Positions 34,801 to 46,252 of a DNA stretch of 64,000 bases are shown one piece after another. Position numbers and translations under genes: made by a program. The DNA lies in NCBI RefSeq assembly GCF_030272615.1, contig NC_081412.1, forward strand, positions 104,768,796-104,832,795, read 5' to 3'. The stretch is from Cryptomeria japonica (Eukaryota; Streptophyta; Pinopsida; Cupressales; Cupressaceae). The notes beneath the pieces were generated by a model. That model was not told where the DNA came from. It worked only from the letters and a program-made list of their open reading frames with translations, and made no database searches. How positions within the stretch are numbered: the stretch's first letter is position 1; every line of letters starts with the position of its first letter.

Positions 34801-35964
34801 TTAAGAACTTACCTTTGTCTCATGTCATATGATGTGAGTATCCTGAGTCAATGATCCATTCATCTTTTACTTCAACTTTAGCTGCTAGGGATTGTTCTAC
34901 CGGTTGAGCAGTAGGTGTCGGTTTATCTTCTATTATAGCAACAAAAAACCATCCAATGTCTGTCAGATCCTCATCAGAATCATCAGTCACACCTTCATCA
35001 ACAATGTAACAAGATTTGTCTCTATTCTTCTTAAATCTGTATCTCTGATATTCAGGATTAGTCTTGTATGCTCTTCTAGCTTCTTCTCTTAGTCTAGCAT
35101 GTCTATCAGGGCATCTCGAAGCCATATGACCAATCTTATTGTAGTTAAAACATTTAAAGGGTGCTTTACCTTCATACTTACTTCCAATTGGACATTTAGG
35201 CATTTTCCTTGCAAATGTTGCTTCAAGTTCTTCATTCTCCTTCCTAGTTTCTTCAAGTTCTCTTGCATAAAAGGCTTTCCAATCTGATTTGTCAAATGAT
35301 GGAGCAGATGATGTTGATGCCTTAAAGGCCAAATCTATCTTTATAGTAGCAGTAGGACGAAATTCCTCAATTTCAAAAGCTGAAAGTTTTCCAATCAATG
35401 TATCCCTAGTTACTGATGTATTAGGCATTGTTCTCAACTCATTTATAGCAGTAACCTTCATTTTATACATCGGTGGCAATCCTCTTAAATTTTTTGAAAC
35501 AATTTCATCCTCACTTAAGGTTCCTCCACAACATTTAATACCCAAATCAATTTCATTTACTCTTTCCATAAAAGAAGAAATCCTTTCATCTTCTTCCATT
35601 TTCAGATGTTCATACCTGACTCGAAAGCTTTCAAGTTTTACAATTTTGACTATGGAATCTCCTTCATTCAGTGTTACCAAATGATCCCAAATAGCTTTAG
35701 CAGTAGACCTATCTAATAATCCCATGATTTGTTGATCAGATAAAGCCCTCAAAAGTGCTTCTCTTGCTTTGTAATCATTCTCCTCATCTTGAGCTAAGGT
35801 AGTTGGACTAGGCTACCAGCTACAATAGCAATATAAGCTTTCTTTGTAACTTCCCAGATGTCTTTACCAATGCAATTCGGATGTGTCTCCATTCTGATCT
35901 TCCATATCCCATAGTTGGTTCCATCAAGTTTAGGACTATCCTTCCTGAAATAATTAGTAGACAT
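31820..35964 (-). pseudogene. Copia unit B Gag-Pol polyprotein, broken
   Basis: It has the same domain order as unit A. From 35752 leftward the coding pieces share one frame and are broken mostly by stops. It lacks the gag TGA and the 2-bp deletion of units A and C, but has its own 1-bp deletion near 35813. The knuckle is CFNYNK (second Cys lost). Protease is intact at DSG but followed by Tyr instead of Cys. The RT catalytic motif reads FFDDIIFG instead of FVDDIIFG (near 32760). Integrase has lost the residues after RSAQGG. RNase H is interrupted repeatedly between 31913 and 32700. Confidence 0.88.
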
Positions 35965-36007
35965 TGGATGTCCTCAAGTTGTTAAACTTCTACAAAAAGA
36001 GGACTAA

Positions 36008-36019
36008 GCTCGGATACCA
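36008..36019 (-). promoter_or_regulatory. Primer-binding site, copia unit B (one mismatch)
   Basis: GCTCGGATACCA on the plus strand has one mismatch to the initiator-Met-tRNA complement, the same change as in unit A. Confidence 0.8.
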
Positions 36020-36021
36020 AT

Positions 36022-36130
36022 TGTTAGGTCTCAGAGACAACTGAGAGGGGGGGGGTGAATTAGTTGTCTGATAAATTCAAACCAAAAAGAACTTAATTTT
36101 TAATACCAGTAAACCAGTTAAGTATGTCGG
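36022..36130 (-). repeat. Copia LTR C, left segment
   Basis: It begins TGTTAGGTCT and is interrupted by the Tat element within the LTR. It resumes at 47912. Confidence 0.88.
36126..36130. repeat. Target-site duplication gtcgg, left copy (Tat element)
   Basis: It is an exact match to 47907-47911. Confidence 0.92.
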
Positions 36131-36915
36131 TGTAGCGTCGTAAATTGTACGCACTTGCTAGGGTGGTACAATTTCACACCTAGTTTAGCACCCGCCTTAG
36201 TGCATTTTACATTCTGCATTGCATTTCTCCTTAAGCACTTAATTAATCAAATTAATTAGGTCTAAGGTTCCTATTTCATCATTCTCTACATCATAAAGTT
36301 GGGCCCTTTCACTAAAGCGCGCCCTTCGCATTTTATTCCTCCAATACATCACTTAATCAAAAACCCTAATTAAGTCCTATTCCGAACTTGGGGGCTTGGT
36401 TTCGGGGTCAAAACATCTCAAAATCACCTGTAACTTCGGGATTCTCTCTAAAATCATCATATCCGATGGCCTTGAAAATTTGGTGAAAAGTTGTCGGGAC
36501 CATGGCGCCCGTGCACATGGTCCCGGACATTTTTCCTGAAATTTTAGGAGCGCGATCCAATCATAAAATAAAGCTTAACCCCAAGAAATTGGTAGGATAT
36601 TCAATTTCTAGGTCGGCCAAAATACGAATTTACGACCTAGGGTTTCATACATAAGAACTCTCTTTCTTCATTTGGAAGGATCGGATTTTTGTTTCCAGGA
36701 ACTTCATATGCAGCGAAAGAGCAGATCTTTGAGGACTTCAACAACATTCAACATCATTCTATCAAGAATTTATCAAATTCATTCATCCACTTAGGGCTTG
36801 GAAGACATTGAAGAACAATAGGAGATTACCGACTGAAGATTGGCTTGTACTCCTCCCTTGAGGGTTGGGTATGATTTCGTATTGTTTTCATATCTTTGCA
36901 TAAGCTTTGGTACAT
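36131..36915 (+). repeat. Tat 5' LTR, truncated
   Basis: It aligns base for base, with no indels and about 14 substitutions by eye, to 46253-47037. It then jumps straight into coding sequence, losing the last 869 bases present in the 3' LTR. A 9-bp stem (CGGGACCAT...ATGGTCCCG, 36495-36525) is kept in both copies. Confidence 0.9.
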
Positions 36916-39900
36916 GATTATTATGAGTATAGCCAAGATGAATTAGATGAAGCCTTAGATGAGTTTTTAAACCCTAAGGATGCCAAACCTTCATTTTACC
37001 AAAAACTCATAAACCTTGTTATTATGCCATTTAGGTGTGATGAGAAAGATAAGTCGAATGGTTCCTCTCAAGGATACATTCCTATCCACTCTTCCCCTGA
37101 GTCTAGTAACATGGTTGTTTTCAATAATCCCCTCTATGAGGAGATGTCTCCTTTTGAATCAAAAGACAAACCTTTTAACCGATATGATCATGCTTTGTTG
37201 GATGATGCTCTTGATGACTTTGTGGCTTTGTCGAAACCTATAAACAAAAACAAGACCTCTAAATTGGTTAACATGATAAATTTGAATGAATATAACAAGC
37301 CTCTCTTTGAAGTCCAAGGTGCTTATCCTTCTCCCACCTTTCAAATTCCTAAAACTCCTCTCCTTACTATCCAAGGGAGGTATGATCATGATTCCTTTTG
37401 TACTCTGAATAAACCAATCATCACTGTGCAAGGAAGAAAACCTATAAGTCCTTACAATTATGCTAAGCAAATAACTAGAGAGAGTTATCATGTGGTTGCC
37501 CATACCTATCATACCAAAAATAATAGGCAACCTAATCCTCCTCCTATTATTCCAGTCTCTCTTCCTAATCCTCAACCAATTCTTCCTCAAGCTCCCCGTA
37601 TTTCGCAAGTTATGGGTAAGGAATATGATTTCATAGAACAACTCAAAGCTACCCCTGCTAAAATATCCCTTTGGGATTTGATTCAAACTTCTTCCGCTCA
37701 TCATGGAATGTTACAAGATGCCTTGAAAGATTTGAATGTTCCTCCACCAAATACATCTAGTAATATAGCATCTTTTGTTAACTCTGTGATGAATCCTAAA
37801 CCTCAAATTGTGTTTACGCAAGATGAGTTGCCTACTAGTGAAATTCAACAACAATATGATCCCTTGATGATTGTGGTTGTCATGAAAGACACTGCTATAA
37901 GATGAACACTAGTAGATAATGGCTCTGGCCTTAATGTGTGTAGCATCAATCTATTGCATAAGATGAATGTGGATACTTCTCTTATGGAGCCTGACTCTCG
38001 TTCCATTCGTGGCTTTGACAATGTGGCTAAGACTTCATTGGGCATCATCACCTTACCTCTCACAGTGGGACCTGTTACTTTGCCTACTCCTATCCATGTT
38101 ATGCCGGGAAATTTAACATACAACTTGTTATTAGGGAGGCCTTGGATTCACAGCATGCAAGCTGTCCCCTCTACATTGCATAGACAAGTTAAATTCATTT
38201 ATAACAATAAGACATATACCTTGATGGGTGATACTAATTTTCAAGCTTGTCTACAAACATCTAATTCCAAAGGAGATTCTTCTAAGCCATCCTCGTCTAG
38301 TGATGACTCTTTAAACAAGAAACCTATCGATGAGTCTTTGCTTTCCGATGATCAAAATCCTTTGGATGAATCTGGAACTCCTGGAGAAGATCCTTCTCGA
38401 CTTGAAAATACACATAAAAAGGATTTTGATCCTGAGAAGGTTCTCGTAGAAGATGATTGGGGATCTCTTGATTTTAACCCTACCTTTGTAGGTGAATATA
38501 AGGTTCCTTCTAGAGAAATTAAAGTTGGAAAGAAGGAAGAAGCTGAAAATCATAAAGTTGAAAAGAAAGAAGAAGCTAAAAGTCAATCAACCTTACCTGA
38601 ATCTATGAGTAATAATTTTGTATCTGCTTCTCAAACTTTTTCTCCTCACATCTATAATTATGAAGAGTTTGATTCTTTGTCTTATGAAAAACCACCTTCT
38701 CTTCCTGAAATGGCTGATCGTTATGGTCGTGGTTTTCACATTTTTGCTAAGCATGGGTATCATGGAAAAGGTTGTGGTGCTAATGAACAAGGGATAAGAG
38801 TTCCTCTAGAGACTAATTTTCACAATTATGCCTTTGGACTTGGCTATAATCCCTGCAGACGTACTAAAGCTGCTAAAAGACCATGCATTAGTGTTAATGC
38901 TATTTCTACATCCCTATCAATACAACACCCTGAGTATATTGATGAGGATTCTTTGGGTGAATGTGCTTTGGATATCTTCCCTACCGACAACGCTTTAGCT
39001 GAGTTCTTGGGAGCCTATGACACTCTTCCTCGTTATCATCACAATAGGGGACTCCCTTATTGTTTGAACACCGAAGCCTATTTTGGAAAAGAGATTGATA
39101 ACGATAAGATTGTGAAAGAATTCCCTCAGTTAAAGGATACTCCTCAACAAAGTAATCTTCTCATAAGTGACACCACTGATGTTAAGATGGATCCTTGCAA
39201 TAAAGAAAAAGTCATTAAAATTGGAAAATGTTTGGATGAAGAAGAACAAAAACAATATGAAGAGTTATTGCATGAATTCCCTGAGATCTTTACTTGGGCA
39301 TATTCTGACATGCCTGGTATAGATCCTAAGATCGTTACTCATAATATTGTCTTGGTTCCTGACGCTAAGCCCGTGAAACAAAAGATTCAAAAAATGAATC
39401 CTAAGGTGGCTCTACTTGTTAAGGCTGAGATTGAAAAATTATTGGAGGCTGGATTTATCCGCCCTATTGACTATTCCCCATGGATTTCAAATATTGTCAC
39501 TGTGGCTAAACCAGACAACAAAATAAGAATGTGTACTAACTTTCGAGATTTGAATAAAGCTTCCTTGAAAGATGATTTCCCTCTTCCAAACATTGACATG
39601 ATAGTTGATTCTACGGCAGGACATGCCTTGTTATCCTTCATGGATGGTTTTTCAGGTTACAATCAAATTTTTATTAACCCTCAGGATCAATTCAAAACTA
39701 CTTTCACCACTCCTTGGGGTACGTTTTGTTGGATAATGATGCCTTTTGGACTTAAAAACGCCGGTGCAACTTATCAACGAGCAATGACCCTTATCTTTCA
39801 TGATTATATGCATAAGATTTTAGAGGATTATGTTGATGATATTTTGGCCAAATCTTTTCTTCGCATGGATCATGTTAAAATCCTTCGACAAATTTTTGAA

Positions 39901-42456
39901 AGAATTCATAAATATCACATGCGCTTGAATCCCCGAAAATGTGTTTTTGGTGTGGATAGTGGAAAACTATTAGGATTCATAGTTTCGCATCGTGGGATTG
40001 AGGTGGACACTAAGAAAATAGATGCTATTGTTAACATGCCACCTCCTCGAAATGTGTCTCAACTTAAAAGCTTACAAGGAAAGATTCAAGCTATTCATAG
40101 GTTCGTGTCTCAGCTTGCGGATCGTACCTTTCCTTTTACTCAACTTCTTAAAAAGGATATCATTTTTCAATGGAATGAGGATTGTCAGCAAGCATTTGAA
40201 GATTTAAAAGTGTATTTGGCTAGTCCTCCTATTCTTTAACCTGCCGAACCTTCTAAACCCTTCCTTCTATATACAGCTGCTTCCTCTCATGCTCTCGTAG
40301 CATTGTTGGCCCAACATGATAAAGATGGTAAGGAATGTCCGGTTTATTACATAAGTCGTACCTTACTCGATTATGAGACCCGATATTCTGCGATAGAAAG
40401 ACAATGCTTGGCCTTGGTGTTTGCGACTCAGAGATTGAGACATTATCTTTTAAATTCAGAAGTCCGCGTCATGGTAAAGTTTGATCCTCTGAAACATCTT
40501 TTCTCTAAAACTGATTTATCAGGACGTCTAGCTAAGTGGGTTATGATGTTAACTGAATTTGACCTTAAATTTGTTTCACAAAGAGCAATTAAAGGACAAG
40601 CGTTGACCGATCACTTGGTTGAGGCCCCTTCACCTTTCTCCTTCCCAAACCCTGAATCCTTTCCTGACGACTTCATTCTTTCTATAGAGAAAGATGAAAC
40701 TTGGGAGTTATACTTTGATGGCTCTAAGTGTCGTACGGGATCGAGGGCAGGTGTTGTTCTGATTTCTCCTACAAAGAAGTCTATTCCTTTATCATATCGT
40801 CTAAATTTCCTGTGTACCAATAACATTGCTGAGTATGAGGCTCTTATAGCGGGAATAAAAGCAGCCTTAGCTCTGAATATAAAACACATACATATCTATG
40901 GAGATTCGCAATTGATTATAAGACAAGTAACAGGAATATATCAAGCAAAACAAGACAAACTATCACAATATAAAGACCTTGCTATCTCTTTATTACAAAA
41001 TTTTGATTCTTATACCATGGAACCCGTTCCTCAAAAAGATAATCGACATGCGGATGCAATGGCATGTGTGGCTTCTCTAGTATCTTTAGAGGACCCTATG
41101 GTCAATCTTAATTTCGTTATTCACAACCTTATTTCTCCAGCTATTGTAGACGATTCTAGCTTGGTAACATGTTGTGACTTTGTAGACTCAGATGAATGGT
41201 TCTCGCATATCATAAGATATTTGACCGATGGTACCTTTCCTGATTCCTCTAATAGAAACACTAGGGCTAGAATCCGCAAGCTGTCTGCTAGATATATCAT
41301 CCTTTCTAATGTCCTTTATCGAAGGGGTTATGATGGTCTTCTCCTTCGTTGTCTTAACAAGTCGGAAATCCCCGTTGCTCTTGAAGAGGCACATTTAGGT
41401 GCCTGTGGGGGGCATTTCGGGGGCAAATCCCTGGTTCATAGGTTGCTCCGTATGGGATACTATTGGCAAACTATGCAGAAGGATGCCTTTTCATTTGTTA
41501 AAAAATGTCATCAATGTCAACAACATAATAATCTGATTCATGCTCCTGCCCAAGAACTTCGTTCTCAAGTAGCTTCTTGGCCCTTCTCCGCATGGGGTTT
41601 GGATCTTATTGGAAAAATTTCTCCTCCTTCATCTCAAGGACACACCTTCATTATAACTGCAACAGATTACTTTACGAAGTGGGTAGAAGCTATTCCTCTT
41701 CGCTCTACTACTGCTGAAGTGATTTGTCAATTTCTTCTAGAAAACATCATTTCTCGATTTGGGATACCTTCCACTATTATCTCAGATAATGGGACATCGT
41801 TTAAAAACAAGGATGTGAAGAAATTCCTCGAGAAGTATCATATCAAACATCGATTTTCTACACCATATTATCCTCAATCAAATGGCCAAGCCGAATCATC
41901 CAATAAGATAATTGAACAAATTCTTCGTAAAACCGTGAATAAGCATGGTAAGGATTGGAGTAACCAACTGATCTATGCTCTTTGGGCCTACCGAACGAGT
42001 GTACGAATTGCTACGGGAACTACTCCTTATAATCTTGTTTATGGTGCTGATGCTATTATGCCCTTAGAGTTAGAGATTCCATCACTTAGGGTTTCTCTCA
42101 AAGGTATAGTAGATGATGACTCTTATAGAGAACAACGACTTCAACAGCTGGAGATGCTTGACGAACAGCACATAAACGCTCTTGAGCATATTCAAGTGTA
42201 TCACAAAACTCTACAACGAAGCTATAATGACAAGGTTATTCAACGTTCCTTCTCAGTGGGTGACTTAGTCCTTTATGAGAATCAGCGCAATATGAATGCC
42301 TTGCCTACTGAAAAGGGAAAATTTAGTCCTAATTGGCTTGGACCATATATCCTTATTGAGGATTATGGATCAGGTGCTTACAAAATAGCAGATGTAGACG
42401 GTACGCCTCTTAAAGAGCCTATCAATGCTATGCACTTGCGTAGATATTATGCTTAA
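36907..42456 (+). pseudogene. Tat Gag-Pol polyprotein, two in-frame stops
   Basis: One frame runs throughout, broken only by TGA (37903-37905) and TAA (40237-40239). The 5' end is the deletion junction, so there is no true start. Order: acidic Gag-linker with NNPLYEE; protease motif VDNGSGLN just after the TGA; Lys/Glu-rich linker; a G-patch-like block (YGRGFHIFAKHGYHGKGCG, ~38720-38785); RT with FRDLN, SFMDGFSGYNQ and YVDD (39829-39840); retroviral-type RNase H across the TAA to ~40560; a second RNase H with FDGS, AEYEAL, GDSQLI and HADAMA (~40690-41065); integrase HHCC finger (~41389-41520), core WGLDLIG, SDNGTSF and QAESSN (~41597-41905), and GPY-type C-terminus ending RRYYA. Both stops are one C-to-T change from CGA or CAA. 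Confidence 0.92.
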
Positions 42457-43063
42457 TTCTTCATTTCTTATCTATCTTCTTTTTCAAATTCTTCAACATT
42501 GGATAATATGTTAGTATTTCTTAATTAAAGCAAAATAGAATTAAATGTTATGTCGTTTAATCTATATTGCTTCGTTCCTGACAAGCATGTCTTCTTACTT
42601 TTTAGTTTGTCTTGAATTCATTTATGTAAATTGTAAAAGATTTACATTTTTTTTCATTATGCTAGCATATTATACAATGTCTTTATGTGTTAAGTAGAAT
42701 CGTATCATGTTGTGTTTAAGTTCAAAATTAGATCACATTAGTTATATGATTCTTAGACTTAATGCATATTTCTTCCTTATCCTCAATGTCGTACTTGATT
42801 AAATATTTTAATTAAGTCACACATGTATCAATTTAATCATGGAGCATTGAGAAGTCAATCACATGGAAATTAAATTCTGAACATACATGTACATTTACCA
42901 AATGTATTAGATTTAATCAAAACAAAATATACATTGTTTTAGGCATTAAAGATAACACATTTGAGACAAAGGAGAAGCATGTATATATACATATATATGT
43001 GTGAATCGTATACAAACATAGGTCACTGTATATCCAAAATGTGACCTCTCCTACATCATACAA
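42457..43063. other. Tat spacer after integrase
   Basis: AT-rich sequence with no frame of note. It separates the sense polyprotein stop from the antisense gene's stop, so the two genes converge tail to tail. Confidence 0.55.
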
Positions 43064-43257
43064 TCATCTCCTATCCCTAGGGCTAGTGGTTGGAGAGTGT
43101 CGACTGGATGCTCCCTCCTGATCTGGCCGTGGAGGTGGACCCATGGGTGTGTAGCGCGATACAGATCGTGAGTGACTCCGAGAGGAACTCCTACGATCCC
43201 TATCCATAAGGATCGCACGATAGGTGGTAGCCTCGGTCTGGGCCGCTACTAGATCTT

Positions 43258-43383
43258 GCCGCACCTGCTGGAGGTCCTCTGATAGGACTCTCTCTCTCTG
43301 CCGCGCCTGCTGGAGGTCCTCTGATAGGACTTTCTCTCTTTGTCGCGCCTGCTGGAGGTCCTCTGATAGGACTCTCTCTCTCT
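43258..43383 (-). repeat. 42-bp tandem repeat, three copies, coding
   Basis: Units 43258-43299, 43300-43341 and 43342-43383 differ at few bases. At 42 bp each adds exactly 14 residues, two coiled-coil heptads, to the antisense protein without changing frame. Confidence 0.9.
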
Positions 43384-43548
43384 CCCTCCATATATCTACC
43401 TATACTCGGAATGGGAAAAACAAATCCTCATGCCAACTCGCGTTCCCCTGAGGCCTATAGGCAATCTGTGAGGAACTGGGGATCTGTGCTATCATGGAAA
43501 TGTCTGTCATTGCCTACTGAATCAAGGAACGCCATTCCTGCACATTAG

Positions 43549-43627
43549 CTGTGGCAGTAGAACAGATTTTTGTTAGTACCATTCTTTATCATCAAAACAT
43601 TAATCAATCAATATAAACCTACTATAC
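43549..43627 (-). other. Predicted intron 2 of the antisense gene
   Basis: It is 79 bp and AT-rich, GTATAG...TACTAAC...CTACTGCCACAG. Removing it joins codon phase 1 to phase 1 and keeps the frame into the downstream coding block. Confidence 0.8.
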
Positions 43628-45281
43628 CTGGATCTCCCTCGCGCCAGTAGGGATCATGATATGGTAGTATCTGTGACTGAGAACTGCTAGGCTCCCCTCG
43701 CTCATATACTCTATCCACGATGGGTGTAGGCTGAACGGTACTGGTGACAGGTCTCCGTATCGCCTCCTGTTCCCCCTGTTGGAGAATAGGAGGTGGATCT
43801 AGAGCTATGGTATCATCTCCTGAATGGTGGGGAGCTGCATCCGACTCCTCCTCATCATCTCTATCCTCCTCCTCCTCGTCCTCCTCATCATCATCATCCT
43901 CGTCCTCATCTGCATCATCACCTGCATCCTCCTTGTCCTCCTCTCTATCTACATCCTCGTCCTCCTCCTCCTCGTCACTGGGCTGATCGCCTGTAGGTGG
44001 ATCAGGATCTCCCACCTCCTCATGATCCTCTCCCTCCTCTAGCTCCTCTGACCTGGATCCCTCATCCTCGTCTTGGTCTCCATGTCTCCATGGGCCTGGA
44101 TAGCCTGTCGGATGATCTGGTGGAAAGATAGGACCTGGATATGATCTCATGAACCATGAAGCATATCTACGCTGTGCTCCAGGCTCTGCAGAATAGTCAG
44201 TGACTACATCCTGATCAGATCCCTCTAAATCTATCGTCTCAATATCATCTACCGTCGGTCTCGCTACTACTCCAGGTCTGGGAAGGACCCGTGAGTGTCG
44301 AGTATAGATGGGCACATCGGCTGGAACACACTGCTCTAGTCCGAACTGCCTCCGTACTCAGTCAATGTAGAAAGGGACTATGATGTGTGCATATCGTCCT
44401 CGCAATAGGCGGTTCCTCTGTAGACATGCTAACTGTCTCTCCATACGATCCCATCTGTGCATCAGTAGGTAAGGTCTCCAGACTATCACCTCGGATGTCA
44501 GTCTGTCAATAATCACTCTCCAATATAATAAATCTCCAAATCTCCACTCTCTAGTAAGTGGATAAGCGAACACCCTAGGTCACTCGCTCGCTATACTCAG
44601 TGGAAAGCTGACAGGCCTGGTGCATGTGAAGTGCTCTAAAATCCACACCTGTAGAAGTGTGCATGTCATCAAACTACAACCCTGTCTGAATACATACTCC
44701 CCAAGGTCGTGATAGAGATGCGCAAGCATACTCCGACCCCAAGCATACACTCTCCTGTGCCTCTCCATCACTCTGATACACCATGTGAGGCCCCCATGCA
44801 TGTGTGTCCCTCGCCCATTAGGGCAGACGGCTAGTGCTATGATGGCTATCATAAGGCGTCTCAGAAGTGGTACCTCCCCTGTAGGATGTAAGAGCCAGCT
44901 GACCATGATGCGACCTCTCGTCTCGCTCGGCATGACTCTCCCTATGCAATACACCTGCTCTCTCTGATGATCCTCTGCTGACCAATCGGTCGCATATGTA
45001 ACTGTCGCTCCTCTTATAGGAAGACGAAATATATGGTACACATCCTCGAGTGTGACCGTCAGCTCTCCTATTGGAAGGTGAAAGGTGCATGTGTTAGGAT
45101 CCCATCGCTCCATCAAGGCCATCAGCATCGTAGGATGAAATCGAATGGCCGGCATCAAAATCACGTACCACAATCCTACAATCGATAGTGTGTCTCTCTC
45201 TGACTGAGTCAGCCGTGGAATCTGATCTCGCAAAGTGCGAAGAATATGTCCCGCTGTGTGCTCTCTCATGTACGGGAGACC

Positions 45282-45593
45282 CTGCAACACGAAAACATGA
45301 CGATAATCAATACTCGATCATTGAAATCACAAATGCAAACCGTCGCACATCGTATGCTAGCCCTGGAACCTCTCGCTAGGCCCTGGTTGGGGACCATGGC
45401 GCCCTGTCAGGGACCATGGCGCCCTGAGGGGACCATGGCGCCCTGCAGGGACCATGGCGCCCTGGGGGGACCAGGGTGCCCCTCAGGGACCATGGCACCC
45501 TGGGTGGGCCCCGGTCAGCCTTCGAGGCCTGCATACGATCACGGAAAAGTCAAACATGCGAAAAATCAAAAGTCAAACGTTCAGTCAACTCAC
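45282..45593 (-). other. Predicted intron 1 of the antisense gene
   Basis: It is 312 bp, GTGAGT to TTTTCGTGTTGCAG. Exons on both sides are in phase 0. It contains the six-copy GC-rich repeat described separately. Confidence 0.7.
45391..45502. repeat. GC-rich ~19-bp tandem repeat inside intron 1
   Basis: Six copies of GGACCATGGCGCCCTG or close variants start at 45391, 45411, 45430, 45449, 45468 and 45487. The core GGGACCATGGCGCCC also occurs in both Tat LTRs (36497, 46619). Confidence 0.85.
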
Positions 45594-45674
45594 CTTGTCT
45601 AGTGGCTCGTCGTCGATCACGGCCTGGCGCAGGATCTCGATCCTCGTGGGATGCTCTGGTCATCGTGAAGGCAT

Positions 45675-46237
45675 GGTGATGGCTAGGTGGGCTCCGCTAC
45701 ACTGAATAGTATCCTGAAATTGACAAAGTGACGAATACAAGTGTCACTTTCGAGGTATATACTCTCATTTGCTTGTTCTTACTTTTTGAAACCCTAATTT
45801 TTCCTCTGTCATTCATCTTATCATAACTTGAGTTTGGGAGATGTGATTTTTGAGCCATTTGTTGCGTTGGAATTGTACTTTCCTTCCCCTACTCTCAAGA
45901 TGTTCCAAAAAGTGCTCTGATGAAGCCTATTTAGTGAACAACCTTACTCTCTTACACAATTTGTCGCAAGTAAACATGCTACCCTGTTTCACCTCCCTAA
46001 TAAGCAAGTCGAAACAGGGGGGGGCATACAGCTACTCATAGATTTCATCACTTTCCCTAGTAAGCATTAGGTGATTTTGTGATCTAACGTTTGTTTTGTA
46101 GGGTGCGGTTCCTAACTGTGTACTGCAGATACCACTGGGGGCTTCGTCTGACAACTTATGGATATATCCTTTTTTCAAATGATGTTTACTTTTCTGTACT
46201 TTAGCTTGCATATGCACGTAGTACTCATATGACCGCT
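45675..46237 (-). promoter_or_regulatory. Presumed upstream region of the antisense gene
   Basis: Non-coding on both strands. On the minus strand a GTATATACC motif (45755-45763) lies about 85 bases before the start codon and could act as a TATA box. An alternative is a further upstream exon, since TTTCAG occurs at 45716. No other signal is seen. Confidence 0.35.
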
Positions 46238-46252
46238 AAAGTGGGGGCTAAA
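46238..46252 (+). promoter_or_regulatory. Tat polypurine tract
   Basis: AAAGTGGGGGCTAAA lies directly before the 3' LTR. Confidence 0.75.

Larger units (their letters stand above)
43064..45674 (-). pseudogene. Antisense three-exon gene: plant mobile domain, acidic region, coiled-coil repeats, RS tail
   Basis: Exons 45674-45594, 45281-43628 and 43548-43064 join in one frame of 740 codons. Intron 1 (312 bp) has CAAG|GTGAGT and TTGCAG|G. Intron 2 (79 bp) has CCAG|GTATAG, a perfect TACTAAC branch site and a pyrimidine tract ending CACAG. Exon 2 encodes a plant mobile domain (PMD; ERWDPNTCTFHLPIGELTVT, LEDVYHIFRLPIRG, ...VRRQFGLEQCVP) followed by an Asp/Glu-rich stretch. Exon 3 encodes three 14-residue repeats (RERVLSEDLQQARQ type) and an Arg/Ser-rich tail. 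Stops: TGA 45662-45660, 44582-44580, 44360-44358; TAG 43516-43514, 43402-43400. PMD proteins (MAIN/MAIL family) act in nuclear gene and transposon silencing; its role in this element is unknown. Confidence 0.82.

Noticed and set aside
36907-42456. Endogenous pararetrovirus instead of a retrotransposon
   Set aside because: LTRs, a target-site duplication and integrase are present. There is no movement protein or coat-protein region.
43258-43383. CRISPR-like array
   Set aside because: Repeats are directly adjacent with no unique spacers and encode a coiled coil; the DNA is from a plant.
43744-43986. Serine-rich reading frames on the plus strand
   Set aside because: They are the complement of the Asp/Glu-rich part of the antisense PMD gene; GAG/GAT codons on one strand give Ser/Leu-rich frames on the other.
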